Below are positions 44,571-55,887 of a DNA stretch of 64,000 nt, in pieces (the stretch's first letter is position 1; each line of letters opens with the position of its first letter). The stretch comes from Salvator merianae (Eukaryota > Chordata > Lepidosauria > Squamata > Teiidae): NCBI GenBank assembly GCA_003586115.2, contig QVOM02000025.1, positions 43,816,522 through 43,880,521 of the forward strand. The letters are read 5' to 3'. A program made the translations under genes and the position numbers. The notes under the pieces were generated by a model. It made no database searches and had not been told where the DNA came from. It saw only the letters and a list, made by a program, of their open reading frames with translations.

Positions 44571-46855
44571 TCTTTCACCCTGCTGTTTCAATCACACTGG
44601 AAACTTGTAGACAGTGAGCTTTGCTGTTTTTCTGCTTCTCTTTAAATCTGCCACTTCCTCTATACTGAATTGGGTCTTTGCCTTGCAGCTCTGATTGCAT
44701 CAGAATCTTGCTGACAGGGAGCCCTGCCTTCTCTCTACCTCTCTTTGAAATCTGCTACTTCCTCCATATTGTAACAGACATCTCCTCTGCCTCCCTGTGC
44801 TTCCACTGGTCCTTTTAATATAAGTGAGATCAGCCTCAGGGCATCTGTTTTCTTTCTGTCTTAGGATCTGAGTGTCTCAGGTGGCAATCCTATGCAAGAC
44901 ATGTTTGAAATTCTAATCCAAGATTGAGGACCTTTACTCAATTTTGTTTTTTCCCTGTCAGCTTTTGGACTGAGACCACTGTGCAATTCTATTATCTTGC
45001 TCTTTCTATCCAACCACAGTTTGAATATTGCTTTACATTGGTTGTAATTGTTTTAGACATGTTTTTACATTTATACATAACTTGCTTTGAGATACTCATA
45101 CAAAGGAGTATAAAAATGTTTAAAATAAAGAAACAAATGTTTCAGGCTAGGGTTCATGCATCTCTGACAAGAAAACTACATTGAGGTGTCCATGAAGGTT
45201 CCTATGCAGTCAACCATGTGTCAGCCTCAACTCGGTGGTAATGGTACCCAACAACAACAAGTTCTCAGAAAGGGAGAGAAGAGAACTCGAGGAAAAAAAG
45301 CAACCAAAGAAATAATGAATGGAAAACTGCTGGTTTTTAGAGCTTAAAAAATGGAAGAGCATTTCATTCAAGGTTAGTGAGTTAGGATGGTTGGTTGCCT
45401 AAGATGAAAGCTGAAGATTTCAAGGATAACATTTGGGAATTGAGAGGCTAGGAAGGGCTTTAGTCATAGTTTTTCTCTAAGTAGATGGAGTATTTTTTGT
45501 TTAGTTGTTTGTTTTTTCCCTTTGAAGACATCAAAAGTACTTTGTTTAGGACACCTGAAGTCAATACGCTCCAAAAGGAGCAGGCTGCTTTGGAAAGGAT
45601 AATGAAAATGTTGAAAGGGACACTGGTGACTTCTCCCGTGAACAGGCTAGTTCCTATTTTATTTATGCAGCTCATAAATATGTCTTGGAAATCTAAGCAG
45701 AAGGCAGCCCTGCCCTTCGATGATAACCTTTGAGGAGTTGTTGAAAGCAAAACCAGTGACATTTCCTAAAGCACAAACCCCACTGTTAGACAATATCCAT
45801 TCCTCATAGAAGAGGATTAGTGTATTAAACTCTAAAGATAGTGGAAATGAATTCTACATTGGTGAAAGAAACTAACATTTCTCCTCGTGGGGGTGGGGGT
45901 CAAGAGCTTAATCTCTTGCTAGGACTCTTCTGTTCCACAGAATGATGAACAGAAGGACATGTGAAGGGTAACAAAAAGTCATCATACCCTGTTTGGTAGC
46001 ATTCAATGGGATCACATCCACAAACAGAGGAAACCCCAAATGGGTTTGCATAAAATTTTCATATGCGAATACAAAAATGATTATCGGTTCTTTCCTCACC
46101 TTAGTGAGTTAAATATGAGATCTTTCAAATTCTGTAGGTGTGTAATGTATCATTTTCAACAATGAACAGGAAAACACCACAGTTATGTGGAAAGGCAGGG
46201 GCTCATATGTACTGGAAGCTATAGGGGAGGGAGGTGGTATTGGTTGTATAAGCCCTATATTGTGTGAAAGGATTGTGTTCTTTATCTGGTTGGTCGGCTA
46301 CTATTGTGAAGCTTCTATTTTTTGTGACACCAGCTGATTATTCAGGCAGGATTTTTTTTTTTAAAAAAAAACCTAATAATCAGCTTGAATTTTTATCTGC
46401 CTTCGAGCCTTATAACTTGCTTCATAACTTACGACCAAGGAGGATAACCTGAATACATTTGCACTCATAAAATTATAAATAGGACATTTTCTTTCTTGAA
46501 AGTCCGACTTTGCAAGCAGCACAACAGTTCTTAAAAATGTCTCTCTGTATTGGAAATACATTATTCAAGAAGACAATGTTGTTTTATTATTAGTTTTTCT
46601 AACTTCTCTTTCTGAAAGGAAAGTTAAGATTTAGGAAATCCTTTTTGGGAAATTGTGCTGGAGTGTTTCAGAATAATTGGCTGAATGTGATAGCTAAACA
46701 GTTGCCTCCAATAGAGCTCTTCAGATCACCACTGTGCTTTATTTCAAAAACTTTTAAAGTAATTTTTTTGCAGTGATTGTCAGGAATACATCTTATTTGG
46801 TTAGGCAGCTTCCTTAGGTGATCTGTAGGAATATTGTGGATTTTATTGCTACACA
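44571..46855. other. Noncoding DNA with a SINE fragment
   Basis: No exon is seen. A T-run/A-run (about 46351-46370) is present. Apart from the SINE piece at 45145-45262 nothing is assignable. Opposed frames of 82 and 100 codons at 45.5-45.8 kb are unrecognised. Confidence 0.4.
45145..45262 (+). mobile_element. tRNA-SINE fragment (3' half)
   Basis: TGACAAGAAAACTACATTGAGGTGTCCATG, GCAGTCAACCATGTGTCAGCC, CAACTCGGTGG and ACCCAACAACAACAAG match the body-to-tail part of the SINE at 29466-29668. Confidence 0.7.
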
Positions 46856-46861
46856 AGTTTC

Positions 46862-47345
46862 AGTAAAGCCTTTGACAGTTTGTGTTCATCAGTAGTTCCT
46901 AAGCCAACTTAATGGAGGCTTCAAGTGAAATTCAACCAGGTTCGCTCCTGAGCCTAGTATTCTTCAACATACTGATGCCTTGAACTGTGAGGTAGATGGC
47001 ATTTTTATCATATTAAAACAAAGCTGAAAAGGATAGCAACTACCCTGCAACTTGGAATCAAAATTCAAAATAATTATAGCTACTTAGAGAGTTGGGTGAT
47101 AGCTACAGGATTAAATTGAATGGAGACAAGTACAGAGTGAAACAGAGTGCTTCACTCTGGATAAAATAATCAAATGCACATATGTTTGGCCTGGTATATT
47201 CCCTGATGTATACCCAGGTGACTGCAAGTTGAAAAATTCTTTGAAAATTTGGTAGATTGTAAGTTAAATATTAGTCAGAAATATGCGGCAGCTAAAAAGT
47301 CAGATATAATTCTGGGCTACATCATTCAAAATGTGACATCCTGCT
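46862..47345 (+). mobile_element. CR1/L2-type LINE fragment
   Basis: AGCCTTTGACAGTTTG, GAAAAGGATAGCAAC, AAATTGAATGGAGACAAGTACAGAG, TCAAATGCACATATG and the diagnostic GCGGCAGCTAAAAAGTCAGATATAATTCTGGGCTACATC run in the order of these LINEs' ORF end just before the region preserved at 43935. Decayed. Confidence 0.65.
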
Positions 47346-47534
47346 CCTACCAGTGGGCTTTGTGTACCATTTAGTGGTCTTCACTTCACATTCTCCACAG
47401 CTGCAAAGAAACATAATCAAAAGAAGATTAAAAACAGAAGCTCAGCATCTCCTTGTTATTTCAGAATATAGTCTTCTAGTGAGATGGGGGCTCCTGAATT
47501 TCTGGCCCCTGGCTACCCTTCACTTGGAGTCCCT

Positions 47535-47890
47535 GTGCCTTTTCGAACTTTCCACCTTGGAGTGTTTGAATTCAAACATTCCAAGGTGGAACAGTACCTG
47601 TGGTGTGGCAGCCATCTGTGCTTCAATGCTGCACTGTAATGCCGGCTGCCCTGCCATGGCAGTGGCTGTGGAAACGTCTGACCACTGCCATGGTGACTGG
47701 GGATGCAGCATGTGACTGTGCAGCCACAGCTGCACCATAGCCTGCAGCATTTGCATCAGAAAGTTAGTTGTCCATGATGTTTTAGCTGTCCACAGATGTT
47801 TTAGCTGTCCACTAGTGCCTCCATGAAGTGGGGATGCACTTTGCTAGTGAGCATGAAGATGCCCACTAGCATATAAGTGTGAAAAGGCCC
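47535..47890. mobile_element. MITE of the GGGCCTTTTCGCACTT family, copy 4
   Basis: The left end is degenerate (GTGCCTTTTCGAACTTTCC) and the right end (reverse) is GGGCCTTTTCACACTTATATGC. Interior blocks CCATGGTGACTGGGGATGC and CAGCTGCACC match the siblings. A local inverted repeat TTGGAGTGTTTGAA/TTCAAACATTCCAA lies near 47561-47585, and a short direct repeat (TGATGTTTTAGCTGTCCAC-like) near 47775-47810. Confidence 0.7.
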
Positions 47891-48349
47891 CTTGAGAATG
47901 CCTATTTGTTTCCTTACAGTTAGTTCCTGTTGCATCATGCAGCTTTTTTTAAATCATATTCTCAGTTGTGCTTTTGGTGGTTTGTTTGAATATATCCCAC
48001 TCACTTTAAAGATCAGGTGACTAGGCATTTTGGAATGTGGGGGAAGGGCTGAAGGAGAGTGTTGTCAGAGTTGTTGAGAGAGAAGACAGTGGACAAAGCT
48101 TGCCGAGATCTGAGACATTACAAGTGGAAGCGGTGAGATGGTGCCTAACCCTGCTATGGTGGCAGTAAAACCTGAGACAGAGGGAGAACTCAAGGAAGAA
48201 ATTCAAGGCTGATGAAGGAAAGCCAAGTTCACTCTTTAGAGACATTGAGGAGGGGAGTAAGCCTGGACTGTGAAACTTCTGTGGTGTTGGAAAAGGAACC
48301 TCCTATGGATTATATTTGTATTCTGTATAATTGTAAGTTGGTAGGTTAT

Positions 48350-48820
48350 GGCCTGTTTGCACTTGCTGGACTGGTATGATATGATGATACCATATCAGGC
48401 CGGTAAGGTTCAGGCATGGAGGCAGCCACCTGTACTCCAGGGGCTGGAAAAGACCCGAACTGGAGCACCAGCACTTGAAGTGCAGATGACCTGATTAGGG
48501 CAGGCTGGATTGCCATGCCAACAATTGTGTCAGTATCCAGTGCATGCCTGGACATTGCCATGGTGATCAGGATGGAGTGCATGACTGTGCAGCTGCAACT
48601 GTGCTGCTATGCCCACTTGCAGTGTTACACCCAGAAGAGGGTGCAAATGCTGTTCACTGGGAACTCCCAGTTAAGCTGTGTGGACAGCAGTTTTGTAGTC
48701 CATGGCTACTAAGATCTGGGAGCAGCTGGGGGCACTCCAGGACGTGATGGTGGCAGTGGTATGTGAACAGTCCTGCCCCATGAGCATCTAATCGCTCACT
48801 ACAAGGTCAGCGCAAACAGA
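48350..48820. mobile_element. MITE of the GGGCCTTTTCGCACTT family, copy 5
   Basis: The left end GGCCTGTTTGCACTTGCTGG is followed by the same interior order as copy 2 (CCATGGTGATCAGGATGGAGTGC, CAGAAGAGGGTGCAAATGC). The right end is worn (CAGCGCAAACAG). Confidence 0.65.
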
Positions 48821-48892
48821 TGCTTCAAATCATACTTTGGATAAGACATTTTAGTTCTGTACCATCACGTAGTTAGACTGAAAATAAACTAT

Positions 48893-49054
48893 GGCCCTTT
48901 CTGCACTGGGCTTTATATAGGGACCTGCTGTCCACACACTAGTGCTGATTATAGCAGGCCCCAAGTGGGGCCTGCCATAGTTCATAGTAGCATGCAGATG
49001 GCAGATCCCTATTCCAAGATATAATCTGGAATAAGGTCAAGTGCAGAAAGGGCC
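48893..49054. mobile_element. 180-bp MITE, copy 3 (162 bp)
   Basis: Ends GGCCCTTTCTGCACTGGG and (reverse) GGCCCTTTCTGCACTTGA. It is shortened in the left arm (TTTATATAGGGACC instead of the longer CTTATTCCAG..AATAGGGACC). The flanks TAT and TTC do not match, so the duplication has decayed or the site was deleted. Confidence 0.85.
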
Positions 49055-49479
49055 TTCATATCTCTTGGTGTGAGAGTCTTCCCTGGCATGGCTTTCTTAG
49101 CTTAGTTAGTGGTACTAAAGAACTGATGACAGTATTCCTGGGCTTTGGGTTGCTTATCTGACCCAGCATCTCCATATCCAGTGCAACAGAAAAGAGCAGC
49201 TCCCAGAGCTCTTGCTTACACCTGCAGTAGGGAGCCAAATAAGGTTGTCTTCAAATACTTTCTTTTGACACCAAGGTTATCCAGCAGGTGATCCTGACCT
49301 GAAGCAGGCATTTTCCATTCCTGGCTCTGGCCAAGTTGTTCTGCAGAACTCTGACTCCATGAGTAACCTCTGTTCATAAGTAGATCTCCTTTAGTTGTTT
49401 GCAATCCTGGCCTTTGTCTTCCTAGCTCCTCCTGCTTACTGCCTCAGCTGACACAACATATAGCCTCCAACTCATGGAA

Positions 49480-49640
49480 AGCAAAGTTCTTTTCAGTCAG
49501 CCCTGATCAGAGCCCAGCTGGAAAACTGTGTGGAAAAGGTTCAGAGAAGAGGACTAGAAACAAGGTACTATGCAAAGAGATTGAGATTGTGATCATGCTT
49601 GTTAAATAAGAAGTCTTCAGGTCATCTTGGGCCATGAGGG
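49480..49640 (+). mobile_element. CR1/L2-type LINE fragment
   Basis: CTGATCAGAGCCCAGCTGGAAAACTGTGTGGAAAAGGTTCAGAGAAGAGG resembles the 'CACCTGGAATACTGTGTCCAG...GTCCAGAGGAGGGC' segment of these LINEs. Short and decayed. Confidence 0.4.
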
Positions 49641-49789
49641 ATCACACTTAAAAAGGACATTCTGATTTATATTCATACTAACCCCTCCCATCCAGGACTT
49701 TTCTTTTTTCAGATTATCCCAACACTGAATTCTCTTCCTTTAGCCTGCTTGTTTTTTCAGGGCGTAGTCACTGAGTGTGTGTGTGTTTC

Positions 49790-50370
49790 CTGTACTTTCC
49801 TGGCTGAGCAGGAGAAGGGTTTTCTCCTGCTCTATCCAGCTAATTACCGCTTGAGACTGGGAGGGAAGGAGTCCACCACAAAATCAGTCCGGGCTCCAGA
49901 AGGATAATATGTGCTGCAAGCTATCTCCCTTTAATCTGAATGCAAAGCCTCAGGATCAGAGGTTGCTTTAAGAGCCCAAGCTGTCTGTTTTTGCTCTCCC
50001 CCACCCTTGTATTCCACTCTGCTTTCCTTGGAAATGGGGGAAATGTTTTTTCGTCCACATTTCTCCCTTCGTTCCTCTCAGGCTTGCTTATCTCTTGCCC
50101 TGCCAGCTTTATACTCCTCTGCTAACTGTAAGTTTAAAAATTCCCCCTCCATCCCTCCTCTTCTCTTGTTTTCAATTTCTTCAACTCTTTGCAGCAGGGA
50201 GGAAACAATTGCTACTGTTTTCTCTCTCTGTCTTTTTGTGAACAGTTGCCCTGCCCTGTTGTGGGGAGGGAGGGGGGCTTCCTTCCTTGTGTCTTTTAAT
50301 GCCAGGCTGCAGGAAATAGTTTATATAGCCTAATAGCTTTGATTCACATCTAAAACTTCATGCTGTAGGT
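49790..50370. other. Unique pyrimidine-rich block, possible regulatory or alternative 5' exon region
   Basis: This is a GC-richer, pyrimidine-rich segment in otherwise repeat-laden AT-rich DNA. It has a donor-like AACT|GTAAGT at 50127/50128 and a TATA-like TTTATATAG at about 50320. It is not recognisable as a known repeat. No protein frame is convincing (108- and 61-codon frames). Confidence 0.2.
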
Positions 50371-50749
50371 TTTAGGGGGAAAGCAGAGATGCTTCAGTGC
50401 TTGTACAGTAGATTTTTTTTAAAAAGCCAACCCCATGTTGGGGAAACACCATGAGGTGCTGAGCAGGGGAGGGTGTGGGAAAGAAATGGGAGGAGATGAA
50501 GGAAACGTCCCCATACCCAAACACAAAGAAATGGTTGACAGAGAAGGGGCCAATCAGCAGAAGGAGCAAAAAAGTATGCGAGGAATGGAAAAAGAAGCTG
50601 GCAGAAGACTGAGAACTAAAGTGTAAATGGAAAAACAAGTCTGGGTGAACATTATTTTGCATGGATATGAACAAGTTGACTGGGGAGTCAAGCATAATGT
50701 GGGGAAAATTCGGATTATAGATATCTGATGTGACTGCAGCATAAGTATG

Positions 50750-51060
50750 TTTAGCCTTAAGAAGAGAAGACTTTGGGTGAATATGATACCAGTTTTAAAA
50801 TGTCTGAAAAGATGTCACAGGGCAGAAAGACATGATCTGTTCTCTAGGGAGCAAGGGAGATTTTGATTAAACACCAGAAAAAACTTCCTTGTAATAAAAG
50901 CAGTTTCAACACTAGAAACCATTATTTATATAGGTGCTTTTCTTCTCACCACTGGATTTCTTCATGTGGAGATTGAGCAGCCATCTGTTAGAGATTCTTT
51001 TATTTGGTTCCCTGCATGGCTTAAATGTTCCATTCTAACTCAGTGATTTTGAAATTATAT
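50750..51060 (+). mobile_element. CR1/L2-type LINE fragment
   Basis: TGTTTAGCCTTAAGAAGAGAAGACTTTGGGTGAATATGATACCAGTTTTAAAATGTCTGAA and CTAGGGAGCAAGGG...AACACCAGAAAAAACTTCC correspond to the segment at 44075-44200 and downstream of the better copy at 43935-44570. Confidence 0.65.
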
Positions 51061-51631
51061 ACTACAGTCTGAAAGCCTGCCACACTTTCATTTCTGGATT
51101 CATAGCCTTTAATACTGTCTATGGTGTCTTTTCTCCTGTGTAACAACACAGATTTTGCCTGTGTATCCCCTCCCTGCTTAGCAAGCAGATGTGACTGAAT
51201 AACTGCCAAAATGTAGCCTTCTTGCTATAGAAGCAGCTGTGATTGAAATGGAGTAAAGCAACCCAACTTGAAGTAATAGCAGCTGATTAGAACCAAAGCA
51301 GTAGCATTTCCCAACCAGGTAAAATGTGAGAATCAGTGTGTCAAAACCAATTAGGTAATTGTTTGCCCTGGAAAAAAACTATTAGAGTGAAAAGGCCATC
51401 AAGATGAGAAAGCCATTTCTATTTGCTCAAAAGCCAAAACAGGAGAGTTGAAACAGAAGAGATGACTTAAGGAAATGTAATAAGGAGGCCCTGGTATGAA
51501 GTTCTGTTTAATTAGAAGCCAGCGCCTTGGTATGTGAAATCGTTCTATTGTGCTGGCCTTCCCTCCAGAATAGTGCACTCTATGAGTGCAACTATCAATG
51601 CAAAGGTCTTCCCACAGGTACTAAAGGCATT

Positions 51632-51811
51632 GGCCCTTTCTGCACTTGGACTTATTCCAGATTATATCTCAGAATAGGGACCTGCCATCTCCATGCTAGT
51701 GCAGACTATGGTAGACTCTGGGCAAGACCTTTCATAATTTGCACTGGCATGTGCATAGCAGGTCCCTATTCTGGGATACAATCCACAATAAGGCCAAGTG
51801 CAAAAAGGGCC
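51632..51811. mobile_element. 180-bp MITE, copy 4, with ATT target duplication
   Basis: Ends GGCCCTTTCTGCACTTGG and (reverse) GGCCCTTTTTGCACTTGG. ATT flanks both sides (51629-51631 and 51812-51814). The interior is collinear with the copy at 43264. Confidence 0.92.
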
Positions 51812-52250
51812 ATTCTGTTTGCACTGACTGTCCTGCAGAAGAGTTTTGAAAGGATGGACAGTTTCTGGAAGTGGCCTGGGTGAGTGGTAGTATCCTGGCA
51901 GTGGGTTCTAGCCTTTTTGTGGACTCTTATAGCCAGGAACAACAATGTAATTTGGCCTCAGGTCCAGATCTGTATATGCAACCTGGGAAGAGAAGAGCTC
52001 CCAACAGAAGATAGAGGAAGATGGAAGACTCAGTTCCGTTTAAACACTCTTATCTCTAATTTGGGTCTGTCCTGTGACTTTAAGCATTGGTCTGGTATAA
52101 AAACTGGTTGCCTTGACTGATAATCTGTGGCTGAATTGGGCTGCATGACTACTTAGTTTGGAAGGTCCCAGCTAGCTAGAAATCTGAGCTTAGTTTAAAC
52201 ACAGGAGCTGGCATGGCAGGACTTAATCCATTTCTTTCCATTTAGATTAA

Positions 52251-52686
52251 GGGCTTTTTTGCATTTTTCACTAGTGGGCATCTGCACACTCACTAGTGAA
52301 GGGTGTCTGCACTACGTAGAGGCCCTTGCGATCAGAAGCAGGCTACAGCTGCTCCTGAATCTACTTGTCATGGAGCACAAAATTGTGCTCCACAGCGGTA
52401 CCAAGAGCAGCTGGAGTGCTCACAGTACACTGCGTTCACACCCTCTTTGGGGTGCAAACACTGCGCTGTGTGGTGCAACTGCAACTGCACAGTTGTGCTG
52501 CATTCCCGGTTGCCATGGTAGCAGCCAGAAGTTTCTCTGGCCACTGTCATGGCATGGGCTGCCAGCATTCACACTGTGAGTGCTGGAAGCATGTTGCTGG
52601 GATCTTCCAGACCTCACAGTGTGAATGGTTGCTGCAAGGTCTGTTCTATCATGGAATGTTCACTGGCGAAAAGTGCGAAAAGGCCC
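52251..52686. mobile_element. MITE of the GGGCCTTTTCGCACTT family, copy 6, with TAA target duplication (436 bp)
   Basis: Ends GGGCTTTTTTGCATTTTTCAC and (reverse) GGGCCTTTTCGCACTTTTCGC. TAA flanks both sides (52248-52250 and 52687-52689), the classic PIF/Harbinger target. It is inverted relative to copy 2, with the shared blocks GTGCTCCACAGC and GGTTGCCATGGTAGC. Confidence 0.85.
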
Positions 52687-52699
52687 TAAGAATGGAGAA

Positions 52700-54220
52700 A
52701 CTATCCCTGTTACAGCCCCTCTTTTGTCTGCCAGAGATTATTTCACTCTGAGGAATTTCTAAGCTTTTAAGCAGTTGAAGGGTCCTTATAGCCCCCTAAG
52801 ACTTTTTGATTTCTTGCACTCCTGTTCTTCCCTCTCTTGCTTTGATATGAGTGCATGCATTGGGGCACTGATGTTTCATAACCTACTTGATTTACTTTAA
52901 GTTGACTCGTTATGCTGCAGGATTCCTCCATTCATTGTTTTTATATTTTCTTGGCTGCTGCTATTTAACTGCATATATTTCATCACATATTATTCCCTGA
53001 TATTTACCTTGCAAATTGCTTGCATTTCTTTTTGTTGTTGTCGTTCTCTTGCTTTTAAAGAATTACATATTATTCTGTGATCCTTAGAGGAATTTCCAGG
53101 AATTTTTTTTTTGCCACTACTTGGGATGCACCCCTAGCATTCCTTCTGGGGTTGCTTTGCACCAAAGTGTAGCTTTAAATACCTTCAGTAAAATCTTTGC
53201 AATCGTGTGAGGTGTAATATCTGCATAGGGCCATCATTTCTCATTTTGATTCTAACTTGAAAGTTTCAAGCTAAGCTTGCTGTTGGGGTCTTAGGTCTTT
53301 AAAGTGATAATCATTTTTTTAAAGTGTACTGTGGAGAGGCCTGCTGAAATGCACACCACTCCTCTGGATTAGAATAAGCAACGTGAGGATGCAATCAAAT
53401 CTAGTAATCATTCTGATTTTTGCAAGTACTCATAAAAATTATATGGTGGAGGATTTGAATGACATCATTCTACACACAGCACTTGAGAAAAGGCAGTGAA
53501 ATCCTTACTGCTGAGTTTAGTGGGTCTTCTTCGATAAGTCCTGGTATGTGTTGGCGTGTTAAACTATACTGCTTTTCAGCTTGATAATATAAACTATAGA
53601 ATTGACACAGCTTTCAGGATGAGACTTCCTGTTGTTTCTAGACTATTCCTTAATCATGCTACCTTCCCATCGTGTTGCCTTCAAGGTATTATCTTGTCAT
53701 CACCCTAACTTTCTGGTTTGGTTTGGAGGTCTAACAGTACCTGGAGGGCACTAAGTTTGGGAAGGTTTGGGACAATAGAATTGCATTAGTGGCTGGCTTT
53801 GCTATATCCAGAATGTTTATTTTTATGCAATGGAGCTGTGCAATGCCTGCCTGTGACTTTTAGTGTCAGCCTTTAGTATGAAATTCTGCAAGCTGCTGCT
53901 GTGTGGTGCTTAATAAAGATGATAGTAATGAACACTAACAATAAGTAAAACAGCCTAGTGTAAAACTGCTATATTAATTTAAGCATGCCAATCATGGAAA
54001 TTCTACATTTATTCTTTTATCATTTCAGACTTTCTTTTTGCTTTACAGTGTCAAAAAAGAAACTGTTGAAATTCTACTTTCCCTTTATATAGATGTTCTC
54101 CTTGATTATAGTATATGCTCAATCCTCTCTTTATTTATACATAGTCACTGAAGCATCAAAAAGAAAAACCCCCAAGATGCTATAAAAATTAGCAATTTGT
54201 TGTAGCCCAGTATATTTCAG
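52700..54220. other. Noncoding AT-rich DNA
   Basis: No exon or confident repeat is seen. At about 54048 a pyrimidine tract and AG precede TGTCAAAAAAGAAACTG, but no convincing donor follows. Confidence 0.4.
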
Positions 54221-54224
54221 AGTG

Positions 54225-54640
54225 ATTCCACACTTGTCAGTAGACTGGACTATGATTCAATCTATGGGCCTCCCTTCTGCACACTGGTGTGGTCTAAGAG
54301 AGGTCCTGCCTCCTCCTAGTATTCTCTGTCTGCAGAGGACAGAGTGCAGATCGGACTAGGACACCCAAAATGGCATCCTGGTCTAGTCTACTGGTAGAAC
54401 CTAATTCAGCAATGCAACAAGGTGCACCACCGATTTGATCTCCCATGACATTTGGAGGTCCTCCATGCTGGATCGAAAGATGGTGTGGGGGCTGGCCTTA
54501 AACATGCTATCCCAATGTGGATGGCCTTGTTCCGAGCCAAGAGCAGTCTGGCCCAAACTTTTCCCAGACTATCATGGATTGCCTGTTTGGATCGCTCCAA
54601 TGCAGGTAAATGCAGGAATAGCCTCAGACACAAGGGCCTA
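54225..54640. mobile_element. Possible decayed copy of the 484-bp MITE family
   Basis: AAAATGGCATCCTGGTCTAGTCTACTGGTAGAACC recalls the piece at 16090-16170. The right part GCAGGTAAATGCAGGAATAGCC recalls the right end of the copy at 20694 (GCAGGTAAGTGCAGAAATGGCC). The left end is unclear. Confidence 0.35.
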
Positions 54641-54756
54641 TTTCAAGGGCAAGGAGGAGGAGTTTTGACTTATTTGAGAATTCTGTTTTCATCTCCTGTG
54701 AAGGCCCGTGTGGGTGAAGCACTTTGGGATACTGTAAATGTTGTTAGATACTATTG

Positions 54757-54850
54757 TATTGGGGTCAACTTCTGGTGACCACATGGAGATATCCTGCAGC
54801 TTTCTTGGCAAAAATACAGGGATGGAAAGAAGCAGAGATCAGACTTTTGG
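54757..54850 (-). mobile_element. tRNA-SINE fragment
   Basis: GGGGTCAACTTCTGGTGACCACATGG, GCAGCTTTCTTGGCAAAAATACAGGGATGG is the reversed body of the SINE family (GGTTGACT..., TTGGCAAAGATACAGAAGTGG at 34640-34690). Confidence 0.5.
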
Positions 54851-55409
54851 CCCCCCTCTTTCTAGACAGTTTACTTCTCACTGAGCTGTGGTGAATCCAA
54901 CAATAAATGCTTAATACAATTTTTAATGTACCTTGGGGCTTACTTATCTCTTTCTTTGCTGTCAGGGCCTCCTACTCAGAATCATTATTGAGTGGGGATT
55001 TCATTCTGCACTCCTATGTTTTAACCTTTTTTATTTTTTTAAAAAAAATTACATTATTCTTACATAAAACACTACATCCTCATAAACATGTACATTTATA
55101 ATTGACCCATTATAAATTGTCTTCTTCCAGTCTTTCTTTAATCATCTGGAGTGCCATTTTTCCTGGGAGATGTTTCAGTTCTATTATTGTGATTGCCTCC
55201 ATAAGACATAGGAGAAGTTTTGATATCTCCTATGTCTTAATGTGACACCCTACTGCAGTTGACGACTCTCCTTGGTCACCACAGCGATGTCAAATTATAG
55301 AGAGCACTACCTGAAGAACCTACATTAGTTACTGTTTTTCTTTCACATATAATTGCTGTAGTTAACTGTTCCATTTTTGAAAGTTAATCAGTTTGGTTCT
55401 GCTTAGTTT

Positions 55410-55500
55410 TATTCATTTGTTCATTTAAAATATTTGTACACTGCTTCTCATGAAAATTCTAAAGCAGTTTACGGAAGAGATTAAAAACAAGGGTAAAACC
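55410..55500 (-). mobile_element. CR1/L2-type LINE tail remnant
   Basis: TTCATTTGTTCATTTAAAATATTTGTACACTGCTTCTCATG..AAAGCAGTTTACG is a reversed tail motif of the type seen at 36100 and 61710. Confidence 0.4.
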
Positions 55501-55887
55501 ACATGCACAAAAATCAAAACACATGAAACATGTGGGTGTTTCAGAGAAAATAACTCTTCTATGCAAACTGGTTTTTCTTTTATCTCTGTGTTTTTGTCTC
55601 CTAAACCAGAGCTAAAGGGTTTGAGAGCTGAATTCACTGATTCCAGGAACTTTACCTTTGCTTCCTGTTTTTCTACATCTGTAGTTTCACATGGAGCTTT
55701 AGCAGCAAAATGATTCTTGAGTTGGAAAAAATCCTCTATTCGTTCAGGAGTAAAAGAAGAAATAATGAACTGCAGAATAGTTTAATATATGTGCCCTTGC
55801 TGAGGTGTTTGAATTGACCTAAGTAATCTGTAGCGTAATAGAGAAAGTACAGGCTTCATTCACGTGTAGCAAAAGAAGCTTCTCTAG

